NCBI GenBank assembly: GCA_920105625.2
Contig: OV050030.1
Location: 181,912,315 to 181,976,314, forward strand
Direction of reading: 5' to 3'
DNA: 64,000 nucleotides
DNA from: Clusia tigrina
Taxonomy: Eukaryota; Arthropoda; Insecta; Diptera; Clusiidae
Shown: piece by piece, positions 1-10,940 of the stretch
Layout of the letters: each line of letters begins with the position of its first letter
Position numbering within the stretch: the stretch's first letter is position 1
The notes under the pieces: generated by a model
What the model saw: the letters and a program-made list of their open reading frames with translations, nothing else
What the model was told of the DNA's origin: nothing
Database searches by the model: none
Translations under genes and position numbers: made by a program

Positions 1-49
1 ACCCCGTCTTATATGTGAACGCTTTAAAATAAATAAATTTAAATTTAAA

Positions 50-660
50 TAATCCTCGTGAATCAACGTCAGCTGGGTTATCCTTGGAGATAACATGACC
101 GCACTGTTCTGCTAATGTCAAACCTTGAATTGTAGCTACTCTGTTAGCTACAAATGTTTGAAATGATGAGGAGGCTGAATTGATCCAAGACAGAACTATT
201 TGTGAGTCTGTCCACAAGAAGGTACGACAATCCTTTAACCGTAAATAATTTTTTACGCTTGCTGCCAACTGTGAGCCTAGTACTGCTGCGCATAGTTCCA
301 AGCGATGCAATGTTTGTAGCTTAAGTGGAGCTACGCGTGATTTGGTAGCTTTTTTCTGATGCATCGGAGAAGACGTGAAGTTGAATTGATGTTGGGATCT
401 CACTTCTATGAATGTGTCGTGAGAATTTAAAGTTGTCCAATTCTTGCAATGTGCTGCGAAAACGCTCCCATCTTGTATGTAATTCTGCTGGTAGAGCTTC
501 ATCCCAACTAATTTTTAATTGCCATAATGCTTGTATAAAGATTTTTGCTGTAATTACAACTGGAGCTAGAAGCCAAGAGGATCAAATAATCTTGCTTCGT
601 CTGAGGTGACTGACCGCTTGGTAATTCGTTTAACGGGGTTGAGATTCACCTTTACACAGA
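50..660 (-). pseudogene. BEL/Pao RNase H region, broken
   Basis: Minus-strand reading shows BEL RNase H-type motifs ending in a HV-SKDNPADV-SRG signature at about 55-100. The same signature occurs as DNPADLVSRG in the complete BEL element further right. The frame is interrupted repeatedly and no continuous ORF survives. The left edge of the window, 1-50, is AT-rich and not recognisably part of the element. Confidence 0.7.
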
Positions 661-661
661 A

Positions 662-1100
662 TTATTCAGTCTTTGGCAGCCATGTCAGGCCCAGGGTTTT
701 TATTGAATCATTCTTGTCGTTAGTAAAATCCAAATTAACTTCCTGGTCACCTTGTGGAATGTCCTGCAGGAGTTTAGGGTGGTTTGCACACCATTTGCGT
801 AGATTGAATCCACACCCATTCAATATAGTGACGAGTTGCCGTTGAGTTTCCATGGCGGTAATCAAGCTGTCTGATCCACCAAGACCATCGTCGACATAAA
901 AGTTATCCTGAAGCATCTGAGCACCTAGTGGATATCTGATGGAGTTTTCTGATGACATTTGTTTAAGGCATCTTGTGGCGTGGTATGGTGACGATCTTGT
1001 CTCATATGTGATAGTGTTAAGTTCGTAACACTTCAGTGGTTTCTTAGGGTTGCTCCTTCACATGATTTAAGTACACGGTGGTGTGGGATGAAGTAATTAG
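662..1100 (-). pseudogene. BEL/Pao reverse transcriptase, palm remnant
   Basis: The translation contains DNFYVDDGLGGSDSL. This carries the YVDD box of BEL/Pao reverse transcriptases, followed by the typical CGFNLRKWCANH segment. RT copies element RNA into DNA in the virus-like particle. The part before YVDD is reduced: the end of the preceding ORF, about 1033-1110, holds the YFIPHHRVLK motif, so most of the RT fingers and palm between them are deleted. The catalytic aspartates are still encoded, but the domain cannot be functional. Confidence 0.85.
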
Positions 1101-1908
1101 GTGAGAGTATTTCATTGATGTTGATCTCCCTCATGTGGCCCAAGGCTTCATAATTTTCCATTAACTCGATATATTGTTCACGAACGGCATTGTCTTTAGA
1201 TAATCGATATTCAAGCGCCAGGAATCTGTTGATTGCTATATCCCTTGAACTACCTAAAACAGCTGCATTCTCTACGAATGGTAATTTTACAATAAAACGC
1301 TCATCATTGGTTCTAGTTGTATTTGGTATAAAATGATTTTCGCGAAGTATATCTGTTGAGGATAAAATTGATTTAGCTAGTTTGACTTCGTCCAGTTTCC
1401 ATAGCCGCTCAATAATTTGGTTTGTATCATCATCGTCCTCACTGCAAATGCCGCAGGTTGCTGACGCCATCTGAAGTTCTCCTATCTTTCCTGATAGTAT
1501 CCAGCCAAACACTGTGTTTTGTAGTGTTTTAAGTTCGATTGGTAATCGTATCTGTCCAATTGACAATACTTCGTGATAGAATTCCGCTCCTAATAGAAGA
1601 TCGATTTTGTCAGGACGGTTGAATACTGGATCCGCTAAAGTGATGTTCTTCGGAATTGGCCATTTGGATACGTCAAATGGTTTTGTCTGTTGCGGAGAAA
1701 TTATATCTCCTAGAACGAACGCCTCCAGTCGAGTGGAAAAGCCGTTAATTCGTGACTGTAGTTCAAAGCTGACTCGACGCTGTGCTCTACGTGCTCCGTT
1801 GCCTATTCCTTGGATATTCATTGTTGTGGACCTTGTTGAAGTTCCAAGGCTCTCGACAGGCCGTTCACTCACGATATTGATCTGAGATCCAGAATGGCAG
1901 AATGGCAT
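1033..1908 (-). pseudogene. BEL/Pao protease and pol N-terminal region
   Basis: A 291-codon open stretch begins in the protease: SGSQINIVSER corresponds to the DSGSQ active-site strand of BEL aspartic proteases, but the residue before S reads H instead of the catalytic D. It continues through the conserved WPIPKNITLAD and KIDLLLGAEFYHEVL blocks and ends at the RT entry motif YFIPHHRVLK. The same order is found in the BEL element at 53045-54055. A direct repeat (agaatggcagaatggcataatggcagaatgg region, 1891-1921) sits right at the damaged active site. Confidence 0.85.
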
Positions 1909-1926
1909 AATGGCAGAATGGCCGCA

Positions 1927-2433
1927 TTAAACTTCCTGCCCGTTGTTGCTGACTATTTTCACCATTGCAGGGCTGAGGAGCACATATCCCTGTTGCTTCG
2001 ACTCCTTCGAAGCTACTAGTGTTGTGGAATGTTGAGGTAGTGGTTCATACTTGACATGGCTTACGGCTGGTTCGCTGCGATATCCTTCAGAATATACTAA
2101 TGTATTGTGACTGTGATTACACTTAGTACATTTTCCTGACATACAATCCTTTGCCTAATGACCAGCCTATAGACAATTAATGCACAGCTTGTGTGTTTTT
2201 AGGAACTGTAACCTCTTCTGAACAGAAAGTTTCAAAAAGCTTTGGCATGCAAAAAGCGGATGTGACTGGCTATTCCAAGACAAGCATTTCTTGATTCCTT
2301 GAGTTGTGGCTATTACCGTTGTCAATGTTATTGCCGTATGCTCTCTTTGGCCGATTGCCTCGAGAGACTGGAATCTCGTTTCAATAAACTTTAAGAATTG
2401 CCTTAGGGTGGGTAATTCCTTTGGCTTCTCCAA
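1927..2433 (-). pseudogene. BEL/Pao gag nucleocapsid and capsid C-terminus
   Basis: Two out-of-phase pieces remain. One, 1927-2142, begins MSGKCTKCNHSHNTL, a CxxC-x-HxH zinc-knuckle type characteristic of BEL gag/pol junctions. The other, 2167-2433, has KELPTLRQFLKFIETRFQSLEA, matching the gag segment KEIPSVNEFLKFLELRFQSLEA of the complete BEL copy, and ends in KLCINCL of the first zinc-binding strand. The frame change lies near 2150. Confidence 0.8.
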
Positions 2434-2664
2434 TGACTACTCATATGCAATCCGCGTACCTTTATCTAATTTCTTCACTAGGAGGTAGAGAATAATTGGA
2501 TCCCAATAATTCGTATCTAAACCAAGGTTTCTTAATGCCAATAAGGTTTCCTGGGTTGTATCATGAAGTCCCTTTAGTGCTGTCGCTGATGGATAGTCTG
2601 TTGACTATTTGTTTTGCCCCAATAGTTTTTCCAACAGAGTTGAAGTTAGCCATCGCACATTGCT

Positions 2665-3618
2665 TTATCGGTCCTGGAGTGATTCCCATGCAGTTTGGTA
2701 GTTATTCTCAGTTAGAGTGAGGTGTCTAATTAATCGTTGTGCTTCTCCGATCAAATTTGTTTTAAGATACCACATCTTCTGTATCGTTGGAAGTGGCCTT
2801 TTGTGGATCATTTCATTGAATAGATCATAAAATTGTTGCCACTTCAGGTAATCTCCATCGAATTTTGGCAGTATTACCTTTGGCAAATGTTCGGCGGGTG
2901 ACGCTCGATTCGAAATTGCAGGAACGGTCACTCCCTTGTCTTGAAGCATAAGAATTCTGTTACTGACATGCATCTCTATGCTAGGTATTCTTCAAAATTA
3001 TAATCGTCAGAATTCATGTCATCTATAGAATCCAGTATAACATCATTAAATCTCCGGGCTGCATTTCAATGATTTTCTATAAGGTTGGCCTTTGTAGTAT
3101 AATATTAGCATGAATGGGGTGTGTCATCAGCCAATACATCATCTAACATGCGTTGCACGAGTGCAATAACTGTCTTTTGCTTGTGCACTATGTTAGGAAA
3201 ATTAGTCTTTTGAAGTCTCTTCTCTATGGGATCTGCTGAACGAGTTGGGCCACTAAATCTCTGCAGGTTCCGTTGACCAACTTGGGACACTAACTGCTTG
3301 TGGTTGACTTATGCCCTTTGCTGTGAGTATTTGTTTACTCTCCTTGATGTCTGCAAGGAAGTCTTGGTACCGGTTGCCCATCGATGCGTATAGATCATTC
3401 ACAAAGTATGGATGGTCATTAGCTGCCGTTGGATCCCTTCTAATTTGGTTATCGATACGTTGGAAAGGTTACCATAGCTCCTCAATATCTCTGGATTTCC
3501 TTTCAATATAATCGAGTGTCTTCCGATCTTTCGGCGTGTTCTTATAGGATGAGATGGCCTTTTGGACACCAATTGCATTGTCGTCCTCCTGACGGACGAG
3601 ATCGTCGATAGTCGTCAT
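2665..3618 (-). pseudogene. BEL/Pao gag (DUF1759-type), broken
   Basis: The gag start codon is read at 3618-3616 on the minus strand. A 50-residue run follows with KAISSYKNTPKDRKTLD and IEELW, then a stop. Downstream, 2665-2973 carries LPKVILPKFDGDYLKWQQFYDLFNEMIHKRP, the diagnostic DUF1759 block of insect BEL gags. Frameshifts or stops separate at least three pieces. Gag would form the particle that packages the element RNA. Confidence 0.8.
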
Positions 3619-3782
3619 TATTAATGCTCACAATATTGTGCTCTTGCTTCTTAAGTAACGTGTTTTGTAGCACCCTGTGTGCTTGAACTAAAACCTATTG
3701 ATGAATTGTGATAACACTGAATGCTCACACCGTAGTGCTCTTGCTGAACAATTTTATGTCCTGTATATCTCTGGTCCTGCTA

Positions 3783-3799
3783 TCACGTCGGGGTCACCA
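3783..3799 (-). other. Primer-binding site, tRNA-Trp
   Basis: The plus strand reads tcacgtcggggtcacca, which equals the 3' end of animal tRNA-Trp including CCA. A tRNA-Trp primer could therefore anneal to the element RNA transcribed from the minus strand. It lies directly inside the LTR and about 165 bp before the gag start codon. Two other BEL elements in this window carry the same site. Confidence 0.85.
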
Positions 3800-3801
3800 A
3801 A

Positions 3802-4060
3802 TGTAAATACAGCCTCGTTTGATTGTAGTGATGTATTCCTTATTGACGTTTCATACAGGTACTTGAACCAATATGAGACTAGGAATAATAATTTGATTGT
3901 TCAAGCACTTGAACCTGAACAATCCGTCGCTGAAAAAAAAGACTCAGTTTTCTTGTTGATAAAGAATGAAAGAGTGATTTGTTTATTGAAATTCATCGTC
4001 TTAAATAATAACTTATTGCTAACATCATCAATAATAATTAATAAGTAGTAAAAGTGAATA
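3802..4060 (-). repeat. BEL/Pao 5' LTR (outer end uncertain)
   Basis: The sequence begins tgtaaatacag on the plus strand immediately outside the primer-binding site. This is where the inner end of the 5' LTR must lie for a minus-strand element. The outer boundary is not certain: a terminal ca occurs near 4061 and again near 4079. No partner LTR exists in the window, so length and age cannot be set. Confidence 0.6.
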
Positions 4061-4329
4061 TCAGCAGAATATAACTGCAGAGCATAGCAGCATGTGCAAG
4101 TTCAATAAAAAATACGTTTCAATGGCACCCAAATGCTTATATTGCATTTTTGGGAATGCACCTAATGCTTGTGCAGGTGTCATTTGAGTCTCAATGCTAC
4201 TGCACGCGCAGACTGCATATTCCTTGTTGTTGTTGTTAGTACAAACGTACGGATACATACAAATATACTTTGCATATTAAACATTGTTACAATTGAAGGT
4301 TGTGCGATTGATATTTATATGAATTCGTA

Positions 4330-4970
4330 CAAGATGGAATATGCTGCTTTCGCTTACAATGGCGAAAATGATTATAGTGAACATTCCAATATTTGTGGAA
4401 TGGCGGTGAGATGTCCACATTGTGATGCAGCCAAATTTCAAGGTGAAACGCCTGGCATGTTGTGCTAATGGCAAAGTGAGACTGCCAGCATTTGAATCTC
4501 CCCCTGATCCTCTTCAGTCATTCATTTTTGGAACGTCGCAAACATCTATGCATTTTTTGTCTCACATTCAATAATACAATGCTGCTTTTCAAATGACTTC
4601 TTTTGGTGCGACCAAAATTGTAAGAAACAATTTCATGCCGACGTTTAAGGTTATTACTTCATACGGAATATCATATGAAAAACGTGATCTGAGCAGCAAT
4701 TTTTTTGATGTGTTCAAGAATTCTGACCCAGCATCTAATTACATTTCAGAAATATTACAGATTCAAGGTCAGATTTATCATCGAGCTGGTTCCTTATTCC
4801 CATATCCTGATGCTGATGATCAATTTTTGCAAATCTATTTTATCGCAGATGCAAATCGTGAATTGGACCGCAGCTATAATGCATTACAATATCCATTATT
4901 GCACTGGAAAGGTGACTACGGCTATCATATCAATATACGAATGATAGTTAGATCCACGAACCGGTAAAAT
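4330..4970 (+). pseudogene. Helitron RepHel N-terminal region
   Basis: The translation opens with a short cysteine-rich segment, CPHCDAAKFQGETPGMLC, resembling the zinc-binding start of animal Helitron proteins. Stops and frame changes follow. The Helitron-like N domain then runs from AAFQMTSFGA (4580-4615) through VQGQIYH-like IQGQIYHRAGSLFP and FLQIYFI to LHWKGDYGYHI. This region is thought to help bind DNA. Coding is lost around 4970-5050, where AT-rich filler interrupts it. Confidence 0.8.
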
Positions 4971-5049
4971 ATATATGAATTGAATTTAATATATATTTAT
5001 TTCAAAACAAGAAGACATGATTTTAATTGTTTGATAATGTTTTCATCAT

Positions 5050-6734
5050 AGGTCGTGACGTAGAAAAAAAAGTTTGTGGGATGAATTATTATTCGTATAG
5101 ATTCATGATTCGCCCACAAGAAGACAACTTTATTATGCGATGTGGCAAACTTTTCCACCAATTCGCTTCTTGACATGTATGCGAAAATTGAAGCAGAACG
5201 CCTTAATTGCCTTCGATTCAATCAAAACCTAATCCAAATTGCGATCGGCAGAATACATACACTTGCGAGATGCAATAGTGAATTATGCCAATGTTAATGA
5301 TATCGGACATTTAACAATATTACCATCGACATATGTTGGCAGTCCGCGCCACATGCACGAATATACGCAAGATGCAATGTCATATGTTCGCAAATATGGT
5401 CGTCCCGACCTATTCATAACATTCACATGCAATCCACCGTGGGCTGACATAAAAAAGAATTTATTTGATAGTCAGAATCCAACAGATCGACACGATATAA
5501 CAGCACGTGTATTTCGACAGAAAGTAAAGTCACTGATGGATTTGATTATCATTTTGTGAATTTTTGGTGAGGTGCGTTGCTGGATGTATTCCATTGAATG
5601 GCAAAAGAGAGGGCTGCCGCACACTTGATATGGCTGGTTCGTAAAATAACATCCGATCAAATTGATAACATTAGATCAGCTGAAATTCCAGATGAAATCA
5701 GGGATCCAGAATTATTGGAAGTTGTCACGGAAAATATGATCCATGGCCCTTGCGGTCAAATAAATATGAATTTGCGACGCATGATCGATGGAAAATATTC
5801 AAAGCGGTATCCAAGAGCATTAACTTCGGATACAACTACACGTGACGACGGATACCCGTTGTACCGACTTCGGTCACCGGAGGATAATGGCCATACAACA
5901 ACAATTAAACTACGCAATCAAAACATTGAAGTTGATAATCGTTGGATTGTAACTTATTCTCCACTATTGTCAAAAGTATTTCAGGCTCACATAAATTTTG
6001 AGTACTGTAATTCTGTGAAATCGATTAAATACATTTGCAAATATGTGAATAAAGGCAGTGATATGGTTTTTTTTGGAGTAGCTGGTGACAATAGCAATGA
6101 TGAAATCGCTCAATATCAAATGGCGCGCTACATTAGCACTAATGAAGCTCTTTGGAGAATTTATTCATTTCCAATTCATGAGCTATATCCTGCTGTTGTT
6201 CATTTGGCTAATCATCTCCAAAGAGGCCAGCGTGTATATTTTACCGATGCAAATGTGCAGCAGAGAGCAGCACAACCACCAGCAACATCATTAACTGCAT
6301 TCTTTCAATTGTGCGAAAGCTATGAATTTGCCAGAAAGTTGCTGTATTCAGATGTAACGCATTATTTCACTTGGACTGCAAAGAAATGGCAACGACATAA
6401 ACAAGGAACACCTGTTGATGGACATCCGGGTGTTTTTTTTGCAGATACCATTGGAAGATTATACACAGTTCATCCAAACAATGCAGAATGTTATTATTTG
6501 CGGTTGTTGTTAGTAAATATGGTTGGACCATATTCATTTCAACATTTGCGAAGAGTAAATAGTCATTTATGTGTGACGTATCGTGAAGCATGTGAGCAAT
6601 TAGGTTTGCTTGAAAATGATGCTCATTGGGATTTAACGCTTCACGATGCATCGATTGCTTTTTCTCCACATCAAATACGTATATTATATCATATCAAAAT
6701 GTTTTCCTTCAAATCCAATAGAATTGTGAAATAA
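5050..6734 (+). pseudogene. Helitron Rep nuclease region, HUH motif broken
   Basis: The Rep part cleaves and rejoins single-stranded DNA during rolling-circle transposition. Visible blocks are RFMIRPQEDN (5100-5130), GRPDLFITFTCNPPWADI (5399-5452), QKRGLPH (5602-5622) and IKYICKYVNKGSD (6022-6060). The last carries the paired catalytic tyrosines Y-x3-Y. At 5620-5626 a small deletion shifts frame between the two histidines expected in the HUH metal-binding motif, so the nuclease is dead. Downstream, 5625-6734 is one long open frame, showing otherwise slow decay. Confidence 0.85.
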
Positions 6735-6807
6735 ATACAAAGATTTTATGATTATTTGATTCGAATGCGTCATCACACAAAAAACGCTGATTTGCTGATT
6801 TCATTGG

Positions 6808-8435
6808 AAATGTATAATGAGACATTGATAGCGATTGAAGATATGTGCCTTACGATTGCAAATAAAGCATTAGGGTAATTAGGTTTGTCAGAACCCAATC
6901 GTCCAATGCATGATTTATTTGATCGAGAAATGCAACGTGAACAACAGTATGATCCCAATGAATTGCAAACATTTGTGAATTTGAATGTTCCAAAATTAAA
7001 TGACCATCAAAACCATCTCTATGATACCATCATGCAAGCTGTACAAAAAAAAGTCGGTGGATTATATTTTTTGGATGCGCCTGTCAGTACGGGAAAAACA
7101 TTTATGATATCACTGATTTTGGCAGCCATTCGATCGCAACGAAAAATTGCATTGGCACTTGCTCCGTCGGGAATCGCTGCTACTCTATTGGATGGTGGAC
7201 GAACAGCGCACTCTGCATTAAAATTGCCGATGAATGTGCAGGTGTCCTTATATTTATTGATTGATCACTTTAAAATTTAATCGATATTAATTAGAATGTA
7301 ATTATTCTCAAATTAACAGGTGATCGAACATCCCACGTGCAATATTTCAAGAAATTCTGCGACGGCAAAAATTTTGCAACAAGCAGCAATTATTCTATTG
7401 GATGAATGTACAATGACGCATACAAATTCGCTGGCAGCATTACGCCGTACAATGCAGATTCTACGTCAGAATCAAGAAATTTTTGGTGGAGCATTGATAT
7501 TATTGTCAGGCGCTTTTCGTCAAATATTGCATGTGGTTCCACGATCAACACCGGCGGATGAGATCAACGCATGTTTAAAGTCTTCTATTCTGTGTCGACA
7601 TGTGCAAAAATTGACTTAGAACATAAATATGCGCGTTCAATTGCGCAACGACCAATCTGCAAATCGGTTCTCGAAGCAATTGTTAGATATTGGAAATGGC
7701 AAAGTTCGAGTCGATAATACATTGATTACATTGCCGAACAATTTTTGTACCATTCTCCAATCAACAGAGGAGTTGATTGAAAGTGTGTTTCCAAATATTG
7801 CTCAAAATTACAGGAATCACAATTGGTTGAGAGAACGCGCAATACTGGCACCAAAAAATGTACACGTCAATGCAATCAATTATCAGATTCAAGAAAAATT
7901 GCCAGGTGCAGTGACATCATATAAATCTGTTGATAGCGCAATGAATGCAGATGATGCAGTGAATTATCCAATTGAATTTTTGAATTCATTGGAACCACCA
8001 GGTATGCCACCGCATTGTTTGAATTTAAAGGCTGGCTCATCAATTATTTTACTACGGAATTTAAATGCACCAAAACTGTGGAATGGCACAAGATTGGCAG
8101 TAAAAAAATTGATGCCGAATTTAATTGAAGCCACAATATTGACCGGAACAGCGAAAGGTGAAATTGTGCTCATACCAAGTATTACACTGATTCCAACAGA
8201 CATGCAATTTGAATTTAAGCCTTTGCAACTCCTAGTGCGTCTATCATTTGCCATGTGCATCAATAAGGCGCAAGGAAAAACGCTTCAAATATGCGGATTA
8301 AATTTGGAGGAGCCTTGCTTTTCACATGGACAGCTATACGTCGCCTGCTCAAGATTTGGAACTCCAAATTGTTTGTTTGTGCTAGCTTCAAATGGGCAAA
8401 CGAAAAATATTTTGTATCTAAATGTTTTGGATTGA
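6808..8435 (+). pseudogene. Helitron PIF1-like helicase region
   Basis: The SF1 helicase part unwinds DNA during rolling-circle transposition. Reading starts around MYNETLIAIEDMCL (6808), meets a stop at 6877-6879, and continues through Walker A (APVSTGKT, 7078-7101, with V-S where G-x-G is usual), Walker B (LLDECTM), GAFRQ (usually GDFRQ) and the C-terminal block INKAQGKTLQ with VACSR. There is also a stop at 7617-7619. Apart from these lesions and one intron-like insert at 7242-7319, the frame is continuous to the end. Confidence 0.85.
7242..7319 (+). other. Probable spliceosomal intron in the Helitron helicase
   Basis: A 78-nt AT-rich stretch starts gtgtcc directly after CAG and ends ttaacag before GTG. 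It contains an in-frame stop. Skipping it joins LPMNVQ to VIEHPTCN in one frame, exactly where the helicase family block is expected to be continuous. This supports a real intron rather than random insertion, although 78 is also a multiple of three. Confidence 0.7.
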
Positions 8436-8461
8436 CATTATTAATTTGGAAATACAGTGAT

Positions 8462-8488
8462 TCATTTCATAAAAAAGTCTAGAATAAT

Positions 8489-8528
<40 letters not shown>

Positions 8529-8567
8529 AAAAAGAAAAGAATTATTCTAGACTTTTTTATGAAATGA
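8462..8567. repeat. Perfect 27-nt inverted repeat around a TA run
   Basis: Arms at 8462-8488 and 8541-8567 are exact reverse complements (left arm starts tcatttcataaaaaagtc). The 52-nt centre holds a TA dinucleotide run at about 8491-8525 and gcaaaaaagaaaaga. It lies 26 bp after the Helitron stop codon and directly before a BEL/Pao fragment. It could be a foldback element, a remnant of a small TIR transposon, or a palindrome formed at a breakpoint. Confidence 0.9.
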
Positions 8568-8569
8568 GG

Positions 8570-8946
8570 CACCACGCTTCTAGACCTTCCGCAGCGCACT
8601 GATTGAGGCGGAAAATATAATAAACAGCCGTCCACTTACAGAACTTCCTATAACCCATGAAGAAGAGGAACCACTTACTCCGAACCACTTCTTGAGTGGC
8701 TGCCTCAATTCCACTCAAACACCTGCACCGGAAGATGAGAAAATCTGTCTGCGCAAACAATGGAGAATTGCGCAGAACCTGAAGGATCGTCAGTGGAAAT
8801 GGTGGATTGTGGAGTACTTGCCACAACTTTTGCACCGACAAAAATGGAGGAGTACAGCCTCACCACTAAGAGTAGACCAACTGGTTGTTGTATGCGATGC
8901 TGTCTTACCAAGAAGCCAATGGGTCAGAGGGCGAATAATTGAAGTC
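8570..8946 (+). pseudogene. BEL/Pao integrase C-terminus / DUF5641 fragment
   Basis: One open frame reads through IEAENIINSRPLTELP, TPNHFLSG, and then RQWKWWIVEYLPQLLHRQKW to LPRSQWVRGRIIEV. These are the end of a BEL/Pao integrase core and the following DUF5641 domain. No protease, RT or integrase core is attached, so it is an orphan piece of a third BEL/Pao lineage. Purines (aaaggag) followed by tgtaatg at 9033-9045 could be its polypurine tract and the start of an LTR, which the LOA element then cuts off. Confidence 0.8.
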
Positions 8947-9049
8947 TTCACTATCTATACGAGTATATATATATTTTTTTTATTTTTATTTCTTCCTCTA
9001 TATATTACAATCTATAACAATAATATTAAGTAAAGGAGTGTAATGTAGG
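8947..9049. other. AT-rich spacer, no gene
   Basis: About 100 bp of AT-rich sequence with a TA run and pyrimidine tracts. Only the possible polypurine tract and LTR start noted for the neighbouring BEL/Pao fragment can be suggested here. Confidence 0.5.
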
Positions 9050-9538
9050 TCGCCTCCTCGTGGTGCACTCTGGATAGCGCTAAATGGTCTATATCCCCCC
9101 CCCCCGGCATCCGGTGCAACCATCGCTGTGGAGAGCATCTGATGTCAGACGGCACGACCCTATTCGTCCACGGACTACCCTCCAACAATCTTTTTATTTG
9201 ATTGCTCCTGGGCTGGCGGGTGTGGCTTCTGGACCAATTACCACTGGGGTGAAACCCAGTGCGAACGGCTCCAGTTTAAGGTCATATCCGTCTCCGTCCC
9301 GTTAAAACCTTGGCAGGCCTCAAAGTACGTTCGATGTACGTCGTCATTTGGTTGACGATGTAGGTTTGGTTGAGACTAGCTCCCAATTAGCACTGGTCTG
9401 GCTCTGAGCACTCGCACCCATAAGGACTTGTGCCAACCCTCGCATGGCCTCCCTGCATTTGCATAGATAACCATGGGACCAATAAGGTGACTACATATTC
9501 GTATTGAGATAGCGGCTTTGACTGGGGACCCTTTTTGC

Positions 9539-10940
9539 ATGGACACATTCCTGAAAAAACCCAACAAAAAACCAACGGCCAACCCACAAGGGGAGCCATC
9601 AACGAGCTCAGTTAGGCAAAAAACTGCCTTGAGCTCAGTAGCAACTTCGTCTTGGACATTTCTCGCCAGACCAAGGATGTCGTCGGGTGTTACGGCCAAA
9701 AGGCCAGCCCCGCTCCCAGCCACAAGCGCATCCTAACAGGGTCACAAAAACCCTGCTTCGAACCACCCCAGCACCAGGGCTGCTAGGCCGGGTGCTAGGG
9801 TCGCCCCTCCGTCCGCTCCTCGGACTGGTACAGGGAGAGCTTCGGCAAATAAGCCGACCTCCTCCAGCACGGGCCCCAGCACCAATCTCCCTTCAGGTGC
9901 TCGCACGCATGTGAATGCGTCTACACGGGCGTACAGAACCCGGAGGTCCGCCTTCAGGATTCTGCAAAGGTTGGAATCTGCCGACCCCGCTTCAATGTCT
10001 GATAAAGACAAGGGAGCGCTGGCATGGGCTCACCAAAATGTTGGTGCTCGTCCGCAGCCACCCCCTGAAGGTGCGCAGAAACGGCAACGGTCGACTGAGC
10101 ACCCCTCCCAATCAGTCGTGCGGGAAACTAAACGCCCACGACTGGCTTCCAAACCGAGACTTACCCGGCCATTTAATGAGGTAGCCAAAGAGGGCCTCAT
10201 CTGGGCAATCGTTGACACTGGAAACAGTGACGGTACCATTTCCCCAGCGAACTGGAAAATGGTGGAGAAGGCCCTTTTCAGGATCTACAGGGAGATCCTG
10301 AGGGCCAATCCTGGCCCATCACCTATATGCCGGGCCGCGGGATGGTATCAGGGGCACGTGAAGCACGTGCTCAGATGAGCGCTCGGCTGAGCTTTACAAG
10401 ATGGCCATCTCAATGGTTGGCGAAATCTGGCCGGGGGCCAAGCTCTTAGCTGTTCCCAGAGACCAGATCCCGAACCGCCCGCGTTACAGGGAATGGGTTC
10501 CGGCAGAGCACTCCTCGCCGGAAGAAATTCTAGAGTTGCTTAGGCTCAGCAATTACGACCTCCCCATGGATGACTGGAAGGTTGCAAAAATAAGCGAGCC
10601 CAAGGGCAACCCTCGAGAGATCATCATTATTCTTAATGAGGACTCTCTAGCCCCTATTAATGCCAAAAAGGGAGAGATCAACTATGGTTTTAGTTCGATC
10701 TCACTCAAGGTCTATAGGAGCGACAACCAGGGAGCATTAAAGCCCCCCATTCAGGCCGAACCGGATCTCACCTTCGATGATGGAGAGAGTTACGCTTCGG
10801 CCTCAGAATCGGTAGGCAGTTTCTGCGGACGTCCGATAACCAATATCGACGACGTTGGTGATTCTCCTCTGTCAGAAGAGGAGGCAGCCAGCGTGACGAT
10901 GATGGCCACCTCCGGGAATGGTGAGGGTATTACAGATTAA
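9539..10940 (+). pseudogene. LOA-like ORF1 (gag-like, DUF4780-type)
   Basis: The proposed start is the ATG at 9539 (MDTFLKKPNKKPTAN). The same frame runs through a basic, proline- and serine-rich N-terminus with a stop at 9734-9736, then through AFRILQRLESADPASMSDKDKG. Near 10370 the frame shifts to the piece at 10401-10940, which has the conserved REWVPAEHSSPEEILELLRLSN block. The protein would bind element RNA. Its stop codon lies 23 bp inside ORF2, the overlap usual for such elements. Confidence 0.75.

Larger units (their letters stand above)
50..4060 (-). mobile_element. BEL/Pao LTR retrotransposon, 3'-truncated and decayed
   Basis: On the minus strand, gag, nucleocapsid, protease, RT and the start of RNase H follow in BEL/Pao order, downstream of a tRNA-Trp primer-binding site and one LTR. 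The body is cut inside the RNase H region near position 50, where coding similarity stops after the motif DNPADVDSRG. Integrase and the second LTR are therefore missing. Reading frames are broken many times, so this is an old, inactive copy. Its encoded motifs resemble those of the complete BEL element at 47618-56513 but differ at many residues, so the two are related families or subfamilies rather than recent copies. Confidence 0.9.
4170..8435 (+). mobile_element. Helitron rolling-circle transposon, decayed
   Basis: An N-terminal zinc-binding region, a Helitron-like N domain, a Rep nuclease with the two-tyrosine motif, and a PIF1-type helicase follow on the plus strand in the canonical RepHel order. 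The coding sequence is broken by at least one frameshift in the Rep active site, several stop codons and gaps around 4970-5050 and 6735-6885. I could not fix the 5' TC or 3' CTRR ends with confidence. Coding starts near 4330 and the helicase stop codon is at 8433-8435. Confidence 0.9.

Noticed and set aside
3783..3799. Possible tRNA-Trp gene fragment
   Set aside because: It includes the CCA end, which is not genomically encoded in animal tRNA genes, and it lies at the LTR border, so it is a primer-binding site.
4997..5221. Minus-strand open frame in the Helitron
   Set aside because: The plus strand here encodes recognisable Helitron blocks (RFMIRPQEDN), so the minus frame is incidental.
9375..9740. 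Minus-strand open frames over the LOA ORF1
   Set aside because: They are shadows of the plus-strand ORF1, which carries the expected composition and continues into the conserved block.
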